Part shown: positions 46,638 through 59,682 of the stretch, piece by piece
Layout: each line of letters starts with the position of its first letter
Position numbering within the stretch: position 1 is the first letter of the stretch
NCBI RefSeq assembly: GCF_017562075.2
Contig: NC_054082.1
Location: forward strand, 45,343,832 to 45,407,831
DNA: 64,000 nt
Reading direction: 5' to 3'
From: Anopheles merus
Lineage: Eukaryota > Arthropoda > Insecta > Diptera > Culicidae
Translations under genes and position numbers: made by a program
The notes under the pieces: model-generated
What the model was told of the DNA's origin: nothing
Database searches by the model: none
What the model saw: only the letters and a program-made list of their open reading frames with translations

Positions 46638-48332
46638 TTATTTAGTCTTTTTCTTTTCTGTGGTCATTTCACCCCCGTTGGTAGTGAGGAAAGACACTTG
46701 GTAAGACACCCAGAAGTATAACACACCCACTGCACAGTACACACTGGTGAGTAGCAGCGGCAGGAAGGGTAACCGTTCCCGCAGTCCTATCGCATCGTGT
46801 ACAATATTTTCGTACACACAAAGCACGGGAAATCCGGCCAGGTACAGGAACTCCACCGTGCGAAAGAACGTTGCACGATGAATGAGCTTTAACAGCAAAA
46901 CACTGACCGCAGTGTACAGCGCGTGCAGACATATCTTTACCAGCGTAAGTTCCGGCTTAAACAGCAGCGGAAATAGCGAATAATGTGCGACGATGCCGAG
47001 AAAGACGGCCCACCGGGCATCGTGCTGGTTGGCGATGGCAAGCAGGGTCAGCGGAATCAGCACCATCAGGATGGCTTTCTCGTGCACATGCCAGCCGAAA
47101 AGGAATGAGGTACAGCCGCACAGCACGATTGCCCGGGTGAAAGAGCGGCCGAGTGACACGCTCGAGGTGGAGGGTTTTAGTGTGCAAAGCTTGAGCAGGA
47201 CGGGAACCATTGCCACCCCGGTCAAGGCAAACGTTACGCCAGGTGTTATGGACGGCAGTACGGTATGGTCGAACGTTTGCACCAGTCCACCGGTGCTGGA
47301 TGCTTTGGTCACTTTTCCTAGTGCCACCGCCAGTGCCTTATCGGCGGTGTTATACAACGCCCAAAAGTTCGGTGCCCAGTAGGCATGCGTGAGGCCACGC
47401 TTGAAGGGAAACAGTCGGGAAAGGACCTGCCGGAGGACCAGGAAAGAAAGAGGGGTGGGTGGTAAAGTAATAAATTCATATTAGTACCGCGGAGCAATTA
47501 ATGACCATCAATCGAAAGCCAGTCGCCTTACCTGTGGAATGTGCTCGTAGAATGAACCGAACGAAAGTAAACACACGCCCAGCACGATGGTGGCCAGTTT
47601 GATTAGTTTTACCGCCGCCCGTCCGACGGTAAAATCGCGCAAGCAATAAAACCGTAGCAAATAAACAACATAAACAGGGGCGACGTACATGAAGATGTGC
47701 TTCAGGTTAAGCAGCACCGCAAACAGCAGGGCCGACTGCAGGGGTCGGTTTTCCATCAGCGCACCGATGCTGAGAAGCAACACGCCGAACAGGAATCCAT
47801 TGTACTGAAAGTGGATGTGGTCCACCATCAGCAGGCCGGCGTTACCGAGCAGCAGCGCGCCACCGATGAGCAGGGAGCGGGTCGGATTGACACTGCCGGC
47901 GCTGAGTGCCCGCAGGCAACGGCGCACACCGAGCGCGTAGATCACGTCGGTCACGATGACCGAGAAGCGCTGGAAAACGATCGTCTGCTCGGAAGCGTAG
48001 TTGAGATTCTTCACGTCCAGCATCCGCGGGTCGAACGATTTGGCCACCTGTGACAGTAGCCACTCGAAGTAGGCAAAGAAGGGCGGATAGTCCAGCGTCC
48101 ATTCGCTCGTTTTCTCGTAGTACCATCGCGAGAGCGGCAAGCTGTGCGTGATTGCCAGCCAGTTCCGGTGTACCTCAAAGTCGGTGGACCGGCTGTAGGG
48201 GTTGACGATTGAAGAGATGTTTTGAGATGCCTGAGTGCAGTTGTACGCGTACAAATGGATTGAAAATACTTACTAGGCAGGGATGAAAAGCAGCTTTACA
48301 CCCGAAACGAGTAAAAATATGTGCCAAAACAT
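46638..48332 (-). CDS. Alg8: ALG8, dolichyl-P-Glc:Glc1Man9GlcNAc2-PP-dolichol alpha-1,3-glucosyltransferase (502 aa)
   Basis: ER membrane enzyme that adds the second glucose to the lipid-linked oligosaccharide, needed for efficient N-glycosylation. The minus-strand exons are 48332-48274, 48192-47532 and 47426-46638. Introns are 81 and 105 bp with canonical ends, and the frame joins across both (CCTGCCTA|CCGG giving PAYRSTDFEVHRNWLA). Conserved ALG8 blocks include STDFEVHRNWLAITHSLPLS, SEWTLDYPPFFAYFEW, VDHIHFQYNGFLFG, RLFPFKRGLTHAYWAPNFWA, FGWHVHEKAIL, HYSLFPLLF and PLLLTSVYCAVG. Many hydrophobic segments fit a polytopic membrane protein. The length is close to human ALG8 (526). ALG6 is the nearest alternative, but these blocks match ALG8. 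Confidence 0.95.
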
Positions 48333-48983
48333 GGCACTGGGTGGTCGGGATCGTGCAAACGATAACGAAATAGGCAATGAGGATAGTTTTTGAACTTAAT
48401 TTGTACTCATCGACACCGGTTTCGTAGCAATTGCCAACACCTCACAAACAACAACAAACGGTAAACAGTGCCAGCTGTCAAACGTCCCGTCAGCTCAGTG
48501 AAAAAGGCTATGAACAGATGTTCGTTGGATGGGACTGTTTTAATTTAAGGAAATTAACTAAAAGAATGGATTTTTATGATCATTTATCCGAAATACTCAT
48601 TGCCCGATAGAATCATGCTTTATGTAAACCTGTAATCTGTACGTTTTAAGATTATATTTCATTATATTTTGCTACGAAAGGTTAGAAACGCTTGAAACGC
48701 TTAATACGTTTGAAAGCGGAGCTTTGCACTATGGCTCCGTATGAAGTCATGCTAACCTATGAAGGTTAATTTATACAAAATAAATGATTAAAATAGGTTG
48801 ATTAGACTGATGTCATAAAAAAATTAGACACACAGTAAAAACCCGTAAAATAGAAATAGAAAAAAAACGAGGCATGGTTCAACAATTTTATTTTATGATT
48901 TTATAAATGGACTCGAGTACTCTACGGCGATATAATTTATCGCTGTGTTCGAAGGAATTGTAGTTAAGTCGGTGATTCTCATT

Positions 48984-49031
<48 letters not shown>

Positions 49032-49047
49032 TTCTCCTCTATTGCAG
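48333..49047. other. AT-rich spacer upstream of ALG8
   Basis: No ORF of note. It must contain the ALG8 promoter just above 48332. It ends in a CT microsatellite at 48987-49027. Confidence 0.6.
48987..49027. repeat. (TC)n microsatellite
   Basis: TC dinucleotide tract of about 40 bases directly beside the retrotransposon remnant. On the minus strand it is a GA tract near that element's 3' side. Confidence 0.92.
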
Positions 49048-49720
49048 CCTCCCATCCATATAGACACCCGATCTCCGACAGGTCTCGCTTCACCTGGTCC
49101 AGCCATCGAGTTCACTGTGCTCCTCTGCGAATTTGGCTTCACTGGGGATTGCTGTCGAACACCTTCTTGGTGTTCGTATCCTTCCAGCCTTCGCCACCGT
49201 CAGGATGCTCGGTTCGCCGTACAGCTCAGCAAGCTCGTGGTTCATCCTTCTCCTTCACGGTCCATGCTCAAACACACCGCGAAAGATGGTCCGGAGGATG
49301 CGTCGCTCAAATACGCCCAGAGCCTTTTACATCTTCCGGATGGTCCAGGACTCGTGTCCGTAGAAGAACACTGGGCAAATCTATGTGCAATATATCTCAC
49401 ATTTCGTGCGGACTCAATGTCTTCTGGATATCAACAGTTGGTGAAGCCCATAGTATGCACGATTCCTCTGCACAATGCGTCTCCGGATTTCACTGCTGAT
49501 GTCGTTGTGCTAAGTAACTACCGTTACGAGATAGCAGAACTCCTTTACTACCTCGAGATTGTCGCCATCAACTAATACACTGCTTCCCAAAACGTCTGAG
49601 CTCCCAGCAAGCAGGTACTTCGTCTTCGTCGCATTGATTCTCAATCCAATTCTTGATGCTTCGCGTTTGAGTCGGGTGTACGCCTCACACACCTTCGTCG
49701 TTGTCCGATCATGAGCTCAT
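49048..49720 (-). mobile_element. Non-LTR retrotransposon remnant (3' part of reverse transcriptase ORF)
   Basis: The minus strand encodes, in shifted frames, the late reverse-transcriptase region typical of non-LTR elements. One block has LRINATKTKYLLAG and EVVKEFCYL. Later blocks correspond to the RNRAYYG-like and endonuclease-distal tail usually ending ...WLDQ-type motifs. Frame shifts and in-frame stops break it, so it is dead. The class could be RTE-, Jockey- or I-like, and I cannot decide by eye. Only about 0.67 kb remains. Confidence 0.7.
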
Positions 49721-50000
49721 CTATACGAAGTAGTTAATACAACGGCAGACGGTCCACTGGACTCACCTCCTGGACATACCTTCTAAGTCTTACGTTTAAC
49801 GGTCACGAGTTTGGCAAAAATGAAAAATTTTGCTGACCAATATTGGCGAAAGTTTAGGCATAAAATTATGTGAAAAAAAAGGAATCCAATTTTGTTATTA
49901 TTTAACTGAAGTACCGCTAAACAAGATCGTGCATTTCCTGGATGCAGTTATATGCCTTTGGCTATGCAATAATACACACCACAGTAGACGATAAACATAC

Positions 50001-50006
50001 TTTATT
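50001..50006 (-). terminator. Polyadenylation signal of the metalloproteinase gene
   Basis: Reverse-strand AATAAA about 185 bp after the stop codon at 50192. Confidence 0.65.
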
Positions 50007-50191
50007 ACTGACTATTTGGCCACTTGGTGAGAAAATGCACAATTCAATAGCTTTGGTTTCAAAATGCAGTAAACATACGCAGTTACACAACGTCTCATTT
50101 TCCGTCCAATGTTGAAAGTCCGGGTGGCGGTGGAGATGCACTCGGAAAGGCCCACGGCATTGGGCGCACGTGACGCATTCGCATTCGCATC

Positions 50192-53100
50192 TTATCGGCA
50201 ACCGAGCCATATATTTCCCGTTCGCCGAGGGTATCCACGTTCCGGGCGGACGCGCTCATTATTGTACAGCCAGTAGTAGTTCCCTTTGAAGAAGTACGTC
50301 TTGCCTGCGCCGGAGACCCGTCGAAGGTCGCATATCAAATGTCCATCGTTGGCGGAGCGAACCAAGCGCACGATACGATGCGAATGTCAAGGTTAGGGTG
50401 TAAGGAAATAATGGTACACGATTAGAAAAATGGTCAACCATCGGGGCCGTGCTTCGTTTCCTGCTTCTTCGCGCACGCAGTTCCGCCATTCACGAGAGCC
50501 ATGTCGTGTCGTGTGCGTTTCTTCTGCTGCTTCTTGGCACGCTTCAAACTTACCGCTAGCAACAGCCGTGGCGGCATCAATATTGTTCGGTATGCCAAAC
50601 CAACGGTCCATGGAGGACGGGTAGCCTTCGTCCATTTCGCCGGCCGTGTCGTTGTACCGCCAGAAACGATCGCCCGCAAACAGGTACGTTTTGTTGTTTT
50701 TCGCTGCAAAGAAATCCAGCAATGGAAGTATGAATGAAAGTAACCACTAGCTAGCATTGGCATACTATACTCACGCCACACCAGTGCCGCATCGATGCGT
50801 CGCAGCTCTTCCGGCAGCCCGAAGTCTGTCAGGGGCCGCACTTCCGGGTGCAGGAAGTTTAGCGCATCAAACACCCAGTAGAAGCGGCCGGAAAACAGTA
50901 CGATCGCATTATCATCGAGCCGCTCGTACACGGCATCGATGTGGCTGACGGTTTTGGGAAACCCGCGAAACACCTGCCAGATGCGCACCGGGTACCCGGT
51001 CTTGATGCGATACTTTTCCGTCAGCCGCCACAAGTACGCACCCTTGAAGATGAAGATCTCGCCCCGGAGCAGCCCGATCGCGTCGAAACTGCCGCTGCAG
51101 ATATCCGGCACCGGCAGGTAGGAGGGAATGGCTGCCGGTGGCCGATCCTCCGGTGGCATTGTGACACTGGTCGGTGGCGGCGATTGCGCATGGTGCCGGC
51201 TGATGTGATCGTCCACCGTTTCGTAGTCACCGACGAACGTGATCGGGATGTCGTACACTTCCGTCGTGGAGGAGAGGGCCGGCGTACTGGTAGGGAGTGG
51301 GTCCGGTTCTGGGTAGTGCGGTTCGCTGTCTAAATCGGGCAGCCGTGGGACGGCCGGCGTCACGGTACCGTACTCGTCCACGGTTGTGCTCGCTTCGGTA
51401 GTGTACATCCAATCCGGTTCGTCCGTGATGTGAGGATTTTGAACTGCATTGCGCATAAGAAAGATTGGTAAGAAGTAGCATGATTGGAGATGAGGGCGAA
51501 AGGAACGATCCTCGCAACGGAACGGATACTATACTGTACAGCTGGTACATCGCCAAGATGTCATCGTAATCGAGCGTGCCCTGGGCGATGCCTTTGTAGT
51601 ACGGGAACATCAGCGACGAGTAGACGGGCGAATGGGCCAGCCCGAGCGAATGGCCGAGCTCGTGTATCGCGACCGAGTAAAAGTCCACCCCCTCGCTCAG
51701 ATGCGTCGAGTTTTCCTTCCAATTTTCGTCCTCATCGAAGTGGACATCTCCACCGTACGCGTTCATTTCGTACGGATAGAAGGCGTGGGCCAGTACGTTC
51801 CCAGGACCGTCGAACGGGTAGCTGCATAAAAAGAAACCCAGAGACCATGTATTAATCGATCAAACTCCGCCATCCGCCTGCCCGGATCCGTGCGGTGTGC
51901 ATCACGCTACTCACTTGTCCCCGTGGTGGCCACTGCCGAACCCGACGATGATGTCCGCCGACGGGTCGTACACGCGGACGAACCGTAGCTTGCTGTACTT
52001 GCTCCACTCGCCGAACGCTTTGGCCATAAACTTGGCCACCGCGTCCTCGCCAACCTTGCTGGACCAGTTCGCGATGCTTAACGGTTGCGAGACGAGAGAA
52101 AGGTTGTTCAGTACAATGGGAGGAAGAAAAGGTAGGCAATTGGGTGGGGAGGAGGGGTTTCGAAAGGTGGACCTCCTACTGCGCTGGCCTGGTGGCGCGT
52201 GATCATTAAGCGCGATGGAACACCGGCGGACAAAACCCAGCCATCAGCCAGCGCTGCCAAGAATTTAGCAACGGGAATGTCTCTGTGATCTCTCTCTCTC
52301 TCTCTCTGGTTGTCCCGCTTAATGGTGCGTAATCAGCGTCACGATCGGGATAGTATACAATCCGTCTTTCGTCGCAACACCCGATGGAATGCCGATGTGG
52401 AAGAGCTGCCTAACGATTGCTTCCCCGTGGACTCTCTTCCTTTCGTGCAAATCCAACCCTCACCTGCTGCCGAAATCGATGAAAATGCTAATGTCTAAAA
52501 TGGCACCTGTCTGAATGGGTGATGTGATCGACCCCAGCCACGTCCCCGGAATCATAAAACCTCCTGCCCCCCTCTCCCAATGATGGTGCACGCATGATCG
52601 TTTTCAATTAAAGTGAAAGTTTTCCGTTTTCCTTTTTCAGCACGTTGGGGTGTGTATGTGTGTGTGTGTGTGTGTTTTTTGGAGTTTGCCACAACGAGCT
52701 GTTGTGTCTCGTTTGTGCAGCACGCTGCAGACAGGCCCGCTTGTGCGGTGGTGTGGTTCCCCTAACGCGAGATAATGAATGGCCGTACCAATTAAACGAA
52801 AATGGCTATCGAGGGCGAAAGCTAATGGCCGATCACTGTGAATATGGTGGTATGAGCAACGGGGTGTGTGTGTGCGTGTTTTTTTTTGTCGATTTCAGTT
52901 AAAGCTGTACCTTTGCATCGACTGGATTGCGATTAAGTTTGTTAGCAGAAAATGATGATTCGATTTAACTCAAAATCATGGGTGAATGCGTTCGGCAAGG
53001 TTGTTTTCAGAAAGAACTACCATCACAGAAATGTGTTAATTTGCTGTTGGCGTACGTGAAGAGGCGTTAATTTGAACGATGCTCTATCTCACTGTCCACT

Positions 53101-54302
53101 TAAGGGTTAACGGCGGGATCAACCTCCTTTCCCGTTTGACCGATCATCGATCATAGATTATCGTATGGATAGTTCGATCCAACAATCGCCTCCATCGCTA
53201 CGGGATGGTAATGGCGAACGAAGAAGGAAATAATCGAAAAATCGACCTCGCGCCTTAAAAGGCTACCAGGCCCGCTTGGGCTTTGCAATGAAACACGGGG
53301 GAGAGGTTGTATGTTTTGAGGAATTAGAAAAAAAAAACAGAATACAGCCAACCCACAGGGAGGTTAAGGTAGGGCGTTGTTTCTTCCGCTTATCCGTCTG
53401 TAAGGGAAAGGCGCCTTCTTTGGCGTGTTTTTGGTGTGCGTTTGGAATACCTTAGCAGAGAGACCTTTAAGCTTAAAGTCCAGACCTAATCAGCCTGCTG
53501 GCTACTTACAAGTATGTTATGCGCCGTTTCCGCCAGCTCTCCGAACCGATCACGTACCGCCGGTGGCGTAATGATTGATCGTGCTGCATCACGTCGACCA
53601 CGCCGCATCGGGGCGCTGACATTAGCTGCATTGGACGGGATTGACCCGTTCGCGAACAGGTGCCACGCCACAGAAGGAAGTAGATGGGCGAGTGAAAACA
53701 ACGCGGAGCGGGTCATGCGTGAAAGAAAAGGGATTATTTCCGGATTTGTGATTTGGGTGGGCAAACAATAAAGGTCATAATGTTTTTCTTGTATGTCAAG
53801 TGTGCTACACAGTTATTTTAACTCCGAGTCATTCGAAAAACAAACCTTAAAAACTATCTCGTTTAACGAAACTTCCAGTAAAAATTGTATGTTTGATAGT
53901 TAAGGATCACTAATGCTTTGTGTTATTAAGAATGCATATGCATACTTTTAACACACATTGCATATTGTCGGTTTTCCTTACCTCGATCGTTCTTCGATCT
54001 AGCACACCCGTCTGTGGCAGCGCGCCAAATTTCTGCACATGCTTAATAGCATCGATAATTGCTTCCCCACTGTACAGCGCTTCCGCCTGTGTAGGGCCCT
54101 TCTCCAGATAGCCAAATCGTCGCATAAAATCAATCTACGAAATAATGAAGCACAAACCAGGTATTTACCGGTCACAATCGTTCAGTTTCGTTCCACTACA
54201 CACCATTTCTTTCGTCGGCACTGCGGGAGCACCGTGCATCAATCGAAGACTTGTCAAATACAGGAAGCACAAGCCAAACAAATGCAACAGATATCGAGCC
54301 AT
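50192..54302 (-). CDS. Secreted matrix metalloproteinase with hemopexin domain (582 aa)
   Basis: Zinc endopeptidase that cleaves extracellular matrix. Minus-strand exons: 54302-54204, 54134-53982, 53625-53510, 52076-51915, 51821-51535, 51443-50775, 50703-50554 and 50304-50192. All phases join, totalling 583 codons with the stop. Order: signal peptide (MARYLLHLFGLCFLYLTSL); prodomain with PGBD-like helices; cysteine switch PRCGVVD (Cys91); furin site RKRR (116-119); catalytic domain with VGFGSGHHGD and AHAFYP; zinc site HELGHSLGLAH (230-240); and Met-turn Met248. Then come a Pro/Thr/Ser-rich hinge of about 115 residues and a hemopexin domain bounded by Cys388 and Cys581. The protein ends one residue after the last Cys, so it has no GPI or membrane anchor, unlike Drosophila Mmp2. 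The length resembles Drosophila Mmp1, but I cannot assign it firmly to Mmp1, Mmp2 or a mosquito-specific paralogue. The gap at 53509-52077 is an ordinary intron. Confidence 0.93.
52290..52308. repeat. (TC)n microsatellite in metalloproteinase intron
   Basis: Short TC tract in the 1.4-kb intron of the metalloproteinase gene. A TG tract also occurs at about 52655-52674 in the same intron. Confidence 0.85.
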
Positions 54303-55909
54303 GGTGGAAGTGTAACTGTTTCCCTTAACTGAACCTCTTCACAGAACGCGACGGCAACACACTCCACGGAAATACTTTCACAGAACATTAGAAATGGGGC
54401 CAACCCAGTGAGCACTGCCCGATCGATGCTGTTGGCATCAGCAACATAATTAGACTGTCGGATTCGAATGCTGCTGGATGCTAATTATTGTCACGATCAT
54501 GTCGCGATCTTTGCCGACCCATTTCACTGCTCGATGTCGTTCTCATTCCTACACATTTACTGCCCCGGAGGCTGAGGGCTGAGAATCTCGCGACGGCATG
54601 CAAGCAACCATGACATGCATCGGCTCGTACGCTCGCATCGTTCTCATGTCTCTCTCCATAATCAGTAAGCCAGTGTTAGCGAAAGGGAGTGACACTGGAA
54701 GCGTTCTGGGGTTATGTGGTATCGCCAATACTCCCAGCGTCAGGGTTCGGGCTGAACGAGCGACGCGTCAAATCCAATTAGCGACCGAGCAATTATTGCT
54801 GTACGACACGATCGTACCGAAGAGTTTGGCATAAGCAAATAAAGAAATGAATGATTAATGCTGATGACTCCTCTTTCTGGGACATCTTCTCACCCGACTC
54901 ACCCCGTGGGGTCATAGAGCAAAAGGACACGCGGGAGGTCTCGTACTATTTTCATTGTCGCTCCCGCGGTGACAGTTGCAACTGAGGAGACGGGGTGTTT
55001 TCTTCTGCAAATATTGCAATTGTCAGTGCGTTCGTTTTATTTCCTTCTGCTACTTGGTTCATGAATTCTAGCATGCATTCTTCTAATAAATATAAATTTG
55101 CTGGCGTTTGAAAACAAATTGAGATGGAACGTTAATTGATTGATTGTACAATAAAATCTAATAGAAATAGCACAGATAAGTCAACCATAACAGAATGATA
55201 TTTAATCAATTGAAACTTACTTTTTTATGTTTTTGTACTTATTCCAACCTCGAATGTTTTTTGTGTTTTATTTATTTTTCCAATAACTCGAAAGTTATCG
55301 TTTGGTTCTATGTTATGGCAAAGATCATTCCATTCACACTGAAAAAGGCTAGATAAACGTTATGCGAATTCATACTGTGTGTGTTTCGTGTGAACATTTA
55401 TTGACCTTTTCAATAACGCTTTAGTTCGCTATTTTGTGCTTTAAAGTTCCTTTAATTGAAAATTTGCACTTTGCTGTGGCGATTTAGCGCAATCTATATC
55501 GACTTTGAAGTCTCCAGATCAAAGAATAATTTCATGTAAGAGGGAAATCATTTAACCATAAGGGATCGACAAAGCGTATAGAAAAGGTGCAATAATTGTT
55601 CCTATTCATTAAAACAGCATGAATAAAAAAAATCATTGTGGATCATTCAAAAGGGTCAAATGGTTTATCAAACCCGTTGACAGATATTGTAAATGTACTA
55701 AATGACATAAGCATTCATTTCGTGCTGTTTAGAATAAATAAAATAAAATGACTGCACTTGCTGATGGGGATGAAATGAGTAGGCAATGTGTTGTATTAAA
55801 TTAATTGTTTACACTTTCTGAGGTGGTTGATGTTTTTTAATGGTTAAGTATTGCCTCGTCCATTGATTTATACTGCGTGACACCTATACAGCTACAGCCA
55901 GAGTGCAAT

Positions 55910-55962
55910 AGTTGAACGCTTTATAGTTGGCATGCGTTTTAGTTGAACGCTCGATAGTTGGC
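55910..55962. repeat. Short direct repeat, 22-bp unit at 31-bp period
   Basis: AGTTGAACGCT followed by TTATAGTTGGC (55910-55931) recurs as AGTTGAACGCT followed by CGATAGTTGGC (55941-55962), 20 of 22 bases identical. No flanking inverted repeat was seen. Confidence 0.85.
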
Positions 55963-57106
55963 TGACAGTTAAATTAAAAAGCATTAAAAACCTGGGTTTT
56001 TGAAAAAAATCATAAAATCATGCAGTAAACCGGCTTGCGAATTGCAGAATTCAATCAACTATATAAGCTTAATTTCCTGGAAGATGACTTAGTATGGTAA
56101 AAATAAATTGGAATGAAGTAGACGAGTATGGATGAACGTATCATTGGAAGGGTTCATTGATTGCGTTACAATGAAAAATATTGTCACTCATAATAATTGC
56201 TCTTTTAAGATCTCCTAGAAAAAAGCACATAAAAGTGTAACAGCGAAACAAAATTCCGAAAAAATTCTTATCTAAAGTTACTGGAAACAGATGTAAAAAT
56301 AACACTGTGAATTTCATGAAGAATACTTGGTACTAACATAATTAAGCTAAAAGTACTAGTTTTACAAAGAAAAACAAACAATGGTAATAGAGTCTGATTG
56401 GGTTTGTGCCACTCCGTTCATTGCGGTACATTTATCCGTAATTGAGATGACCCTAGCAGATACGGTTGTAAATTAAGGCATAGCCAATAAGGCTAGACAA
56501 TGGGTAGAAATGCAGAAAAAGATGCAATGACAATAACTCACTTTACTTTTCCATTTTTGGCATAATTTGCTACAGATAAGTGCTACTGTCTGTTTCCTTT
56601 GTAACTTTACTGCAGAGAGATCTTTTTCCTCCTACAGTTGCAAATCCCATCCGTTAAGCACTTCCATCGTTTGGAGATTTGTGGTGTTTGCAGCACTACA
56701 GTTTTCCAAAAGTTAATTGTAACCCTCTTTCAGCAACCTGCACATAAATATTGAACACAAAACTTCTCACGAAAACGGTAGAGAAGAGGAATGTGTTAAG
56801 ATTTTCTCACCACTGCTAACCGTGTGCTTTCATTGATGGAAACGCTGAACGCATTAACGATGGGTTTGGACGACAGGCGACAGCGCATTATGCAAAGGCC
56901 AGTCACCTTGGGAAGGTACATATCTGCTCTTCTACTGTCTGCTACTGAAAGTGTTTGATTTTCCACGCTTTCAGTTTCATCTTCTGAGTAAAATGTTACT
57001 TGGGAGCCACGTTGACCTCGACACAGGAAATGTCGTGTTAGGGGTTATGTTTAACAAAAGAAAATGGAAAAGCGTAGCATAAAACATGCCTTATTTTGTT
57101 ATCGCG

Positions 57107-57133
57107 GTGCGTACTGCGCGAGCTTTAGGCGTA
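57107..57133 (+). repeat. 27-bp motif, copy A (partner at 59656-59682)
   Basis: GTGCGTACTGCG, then five bases, then TTTAGGCGTA. 24 of 27 bases match the copy at 59656-59682 in the same orientation, while flanking sequences do not align. Confidence 0.8.
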
Positions 57134-59063
57134 ATACATTTTATGTTTATTTCTACCCGACGCCTTAGGCTATCTTCGATGCGATGTTAAGTACTTGCCG
57201 TGAGAACATCAACCACCTAACGGTTGAGTAATGTATGCTACATTATCAACGCTGGTTTTAGTTTTCCCCCTTTTTTGATGACTCTTTGATGACGGCTTAT
57301 TTGGTGGGAATTTCAACCACCTTTCTGTCAGGTCGACATCGAGGTAATTTAATTACACAGACAATTCTTGGCACCTTCCAAATCCAACAGTTTTGGGTGT
57401 GTAAAACACAGTGACCGAAATGGTTCTGCGGGTTATTTCCTCTTCATAACTAGAGGGTTCGATGACATAGTCCGCAATCAATGTGAACAGATATCGTTTC
57501 GTCAATCGTATCACAAGCTCTCAAACGAGTCGTCAGCAGGAAGTTTTTCAAAAGCATTCTACTATCCTTCTACCCGTTGGATGATATGGAAGCGTCTGAG
57601 CTGCTGCCATTTTCAATCAACTTTGCCAGCCCCAAATGTACTATCAGTGCGAGTGATAGTCTCAGCAGTGGTTACGAATTGGTTGGTTACACACTATGGT
57701 GGTCTTTGTCCTGAAAATATGCTGAGTATCGAATAAACGAACCTGTCCAGTGTCAATAAACAAATTAAACTTAGTTCTTGAAGGTTCAGTTTTTTTTTAT
57801 TCTATTGCGTGCAAAATGATCTAAATTAAAAAAACACACTTTGACATAATAAAGCTTTTATTGTTTAATAAAATTTAGATATTATTCAGACAATGTTGCC
57901 TAAAGGACTATTTTCTAACTTTTTTTGTATGCAAATAAGCCAATAACAACACGGCAGAGCTTTTTCTATTGAATACAAATAAAATAGAAATTGTATTTAA
58001 CACTTAATTTTATTTAAGTTCGTTGCTCAACTCTACTAAGCTTCTATGAATATACAGAAATTGTTTGAGTATCATCCTTAATAACGATGCCAACTCCAAC
58101 TGTAACGTTTTTTTCCGATATATTTTCCTTTCCCTACTTGTATGTATTCAACCATAGCATACCATTAAGCCGGCATTTTTAGCTGAATTTGGCAAGAGGG
58201 TGTATGGTTCGATTTCGACACACCACATCGGGGCGGAATTCGAAATAGAGTTGAAAACTTTTCTCATTGCTCCCGTGGGATGGTTCCGTATTTTGCATTT
58301 CTTTTCTTTTACCGCCCGAACAGGATCACACCAAAGACGCGGAACTGTGCTGATTTCGTGGCATTCCTAAAGTGCCGATAGAAACTGCTCACCCATCTCG
58401 GTTGTTTAGTGGTCCCACATTACATCCTCCCGCTTGCAGGGAAGGGTGAGGGACATAGAAAGTAGAACGTTAGAGTCGAATCCGCGGTTCGAACTTCCCT
58501 CACCGGCTTACGTCGGCAAGGACGCATTTGCATTCCATTTTCGGGTGTCGTCTGTGCAAACTTTAGCTCATTTTAGCTTATTCACAAACAGTCAAATAGA
58601 CAGCCGCTCTGGGAAAACCATCACTGAAGGGCGATTGAGCAACAGCAGCATAGGAAAAATAACTGCCTGTTTGGGTTTGTTTCCATGAGGACCTTTTTTC
58701 ATTTGGCTTTGGCTGGTATGCGAGCAAAAAGCACTTTATTTCCGGAACCCGCTTACGTCAGCCTAAGATGTCAAGCGCATTACGCTGGCAAACTTTGGCG
58801 GGGTTGTCGGCGTTGGGAACTCACTCTGCACAAGGCGGCTATCACACGTGACTCGATTCGGGAATGTCAGGGTACGCGTTCGATTGTTTGAAGTTTCTTC
58901 CTAAAAGGATTCTTTATCACTCACTTTGCACACTCTATGTGCGATCTTTTGCGCGACTGAACGTTTGACATTTACCTTTGGGAACCAACTTTGGAAGCAT
59001 TTAAATGTCATACTTTAAGGTAAACTATAACCCTATGTCCTATTGACCAGCGAAAAGAGGGAG

Positions 59064-59069
59064 TATAAA
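59064..59069 (+). promoter_or_regulatory. Possible TATA-type core promoter
   Basis: TATAAA within GAGTATAAATGTCGGG, followed by a GC-richer stretch and AGTCAGAAC about 50 bp downstream. It looks like insect TATA promoters, but no convincing gene follows. The nearest plus-strand ORF is the 69-codon frame at 60001-60210. Confidence 0.2.
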
Positions 59070-59655
59070 TGTCGGGTCGCTGCAACGCTGCACTGTACTT
59101 TAACTGAACTGATAGTCAGAACACCAGGTCGAGTTAACAAGAAAATAAAATACAAATTATTGCTTAGCGCGTGTATTTTAATAGAGGAAAAAGTTTAATT
59201 TCGCCGAAGAGACTTACCATATGAAAATAGCCATTTCACAAACTGTTCTTGGTGTTGTTGTGTTTGATTCAATAGAGATTGGCTTCATTTACACGGAAAA
59301 AACGCTTCGTAAATACTTTGTTCTTATCATTCTGTAATTTGCGGGTAACTTAATTCATATCCCAAGAAATGACTTTAAATGGATTTTAGGCAAATACGAA
59401 ATTCAAAAAGTTTTTTTTTTTTCTGCGGAACTTGTCTGCCCTTTCGTTGAACAATTATTCCGTTCGATGCTGGGAAATTTTAAAGGCACAATACCAGTAA
59501 AATGACACAGTACGGCCTGCGCAGCAGGATGATCAAGTGTGGAAAATTTTGATATTTTCAGATTTATTTACTCAGTGCACCTATCACATTAAACGAATTT
59601 GTGTTTTATTTGTTTATAGTCGATGGTGTTTGTATGATATGTGTTTGTATGAGTG

Positions 59656-59682
59656 GTGCGTACTGCGATAGGTTTAGGCGTA
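59656..59682 (+). repeat. 27-bp motif, copy B (partner at 57107-57133)
   Basis: GTGCGTACTGCG, then ATAGG, then TTTAGGCGTA. Same strand as copy A, 2549 bp away. Confidence 0.8.

Noticed and set aside
57368..57736. 122-codon plus-strand ORF
   Set aside because: Composition is not distinctive, with no domain, no splice sites and AT-rich non-coding surroundings.
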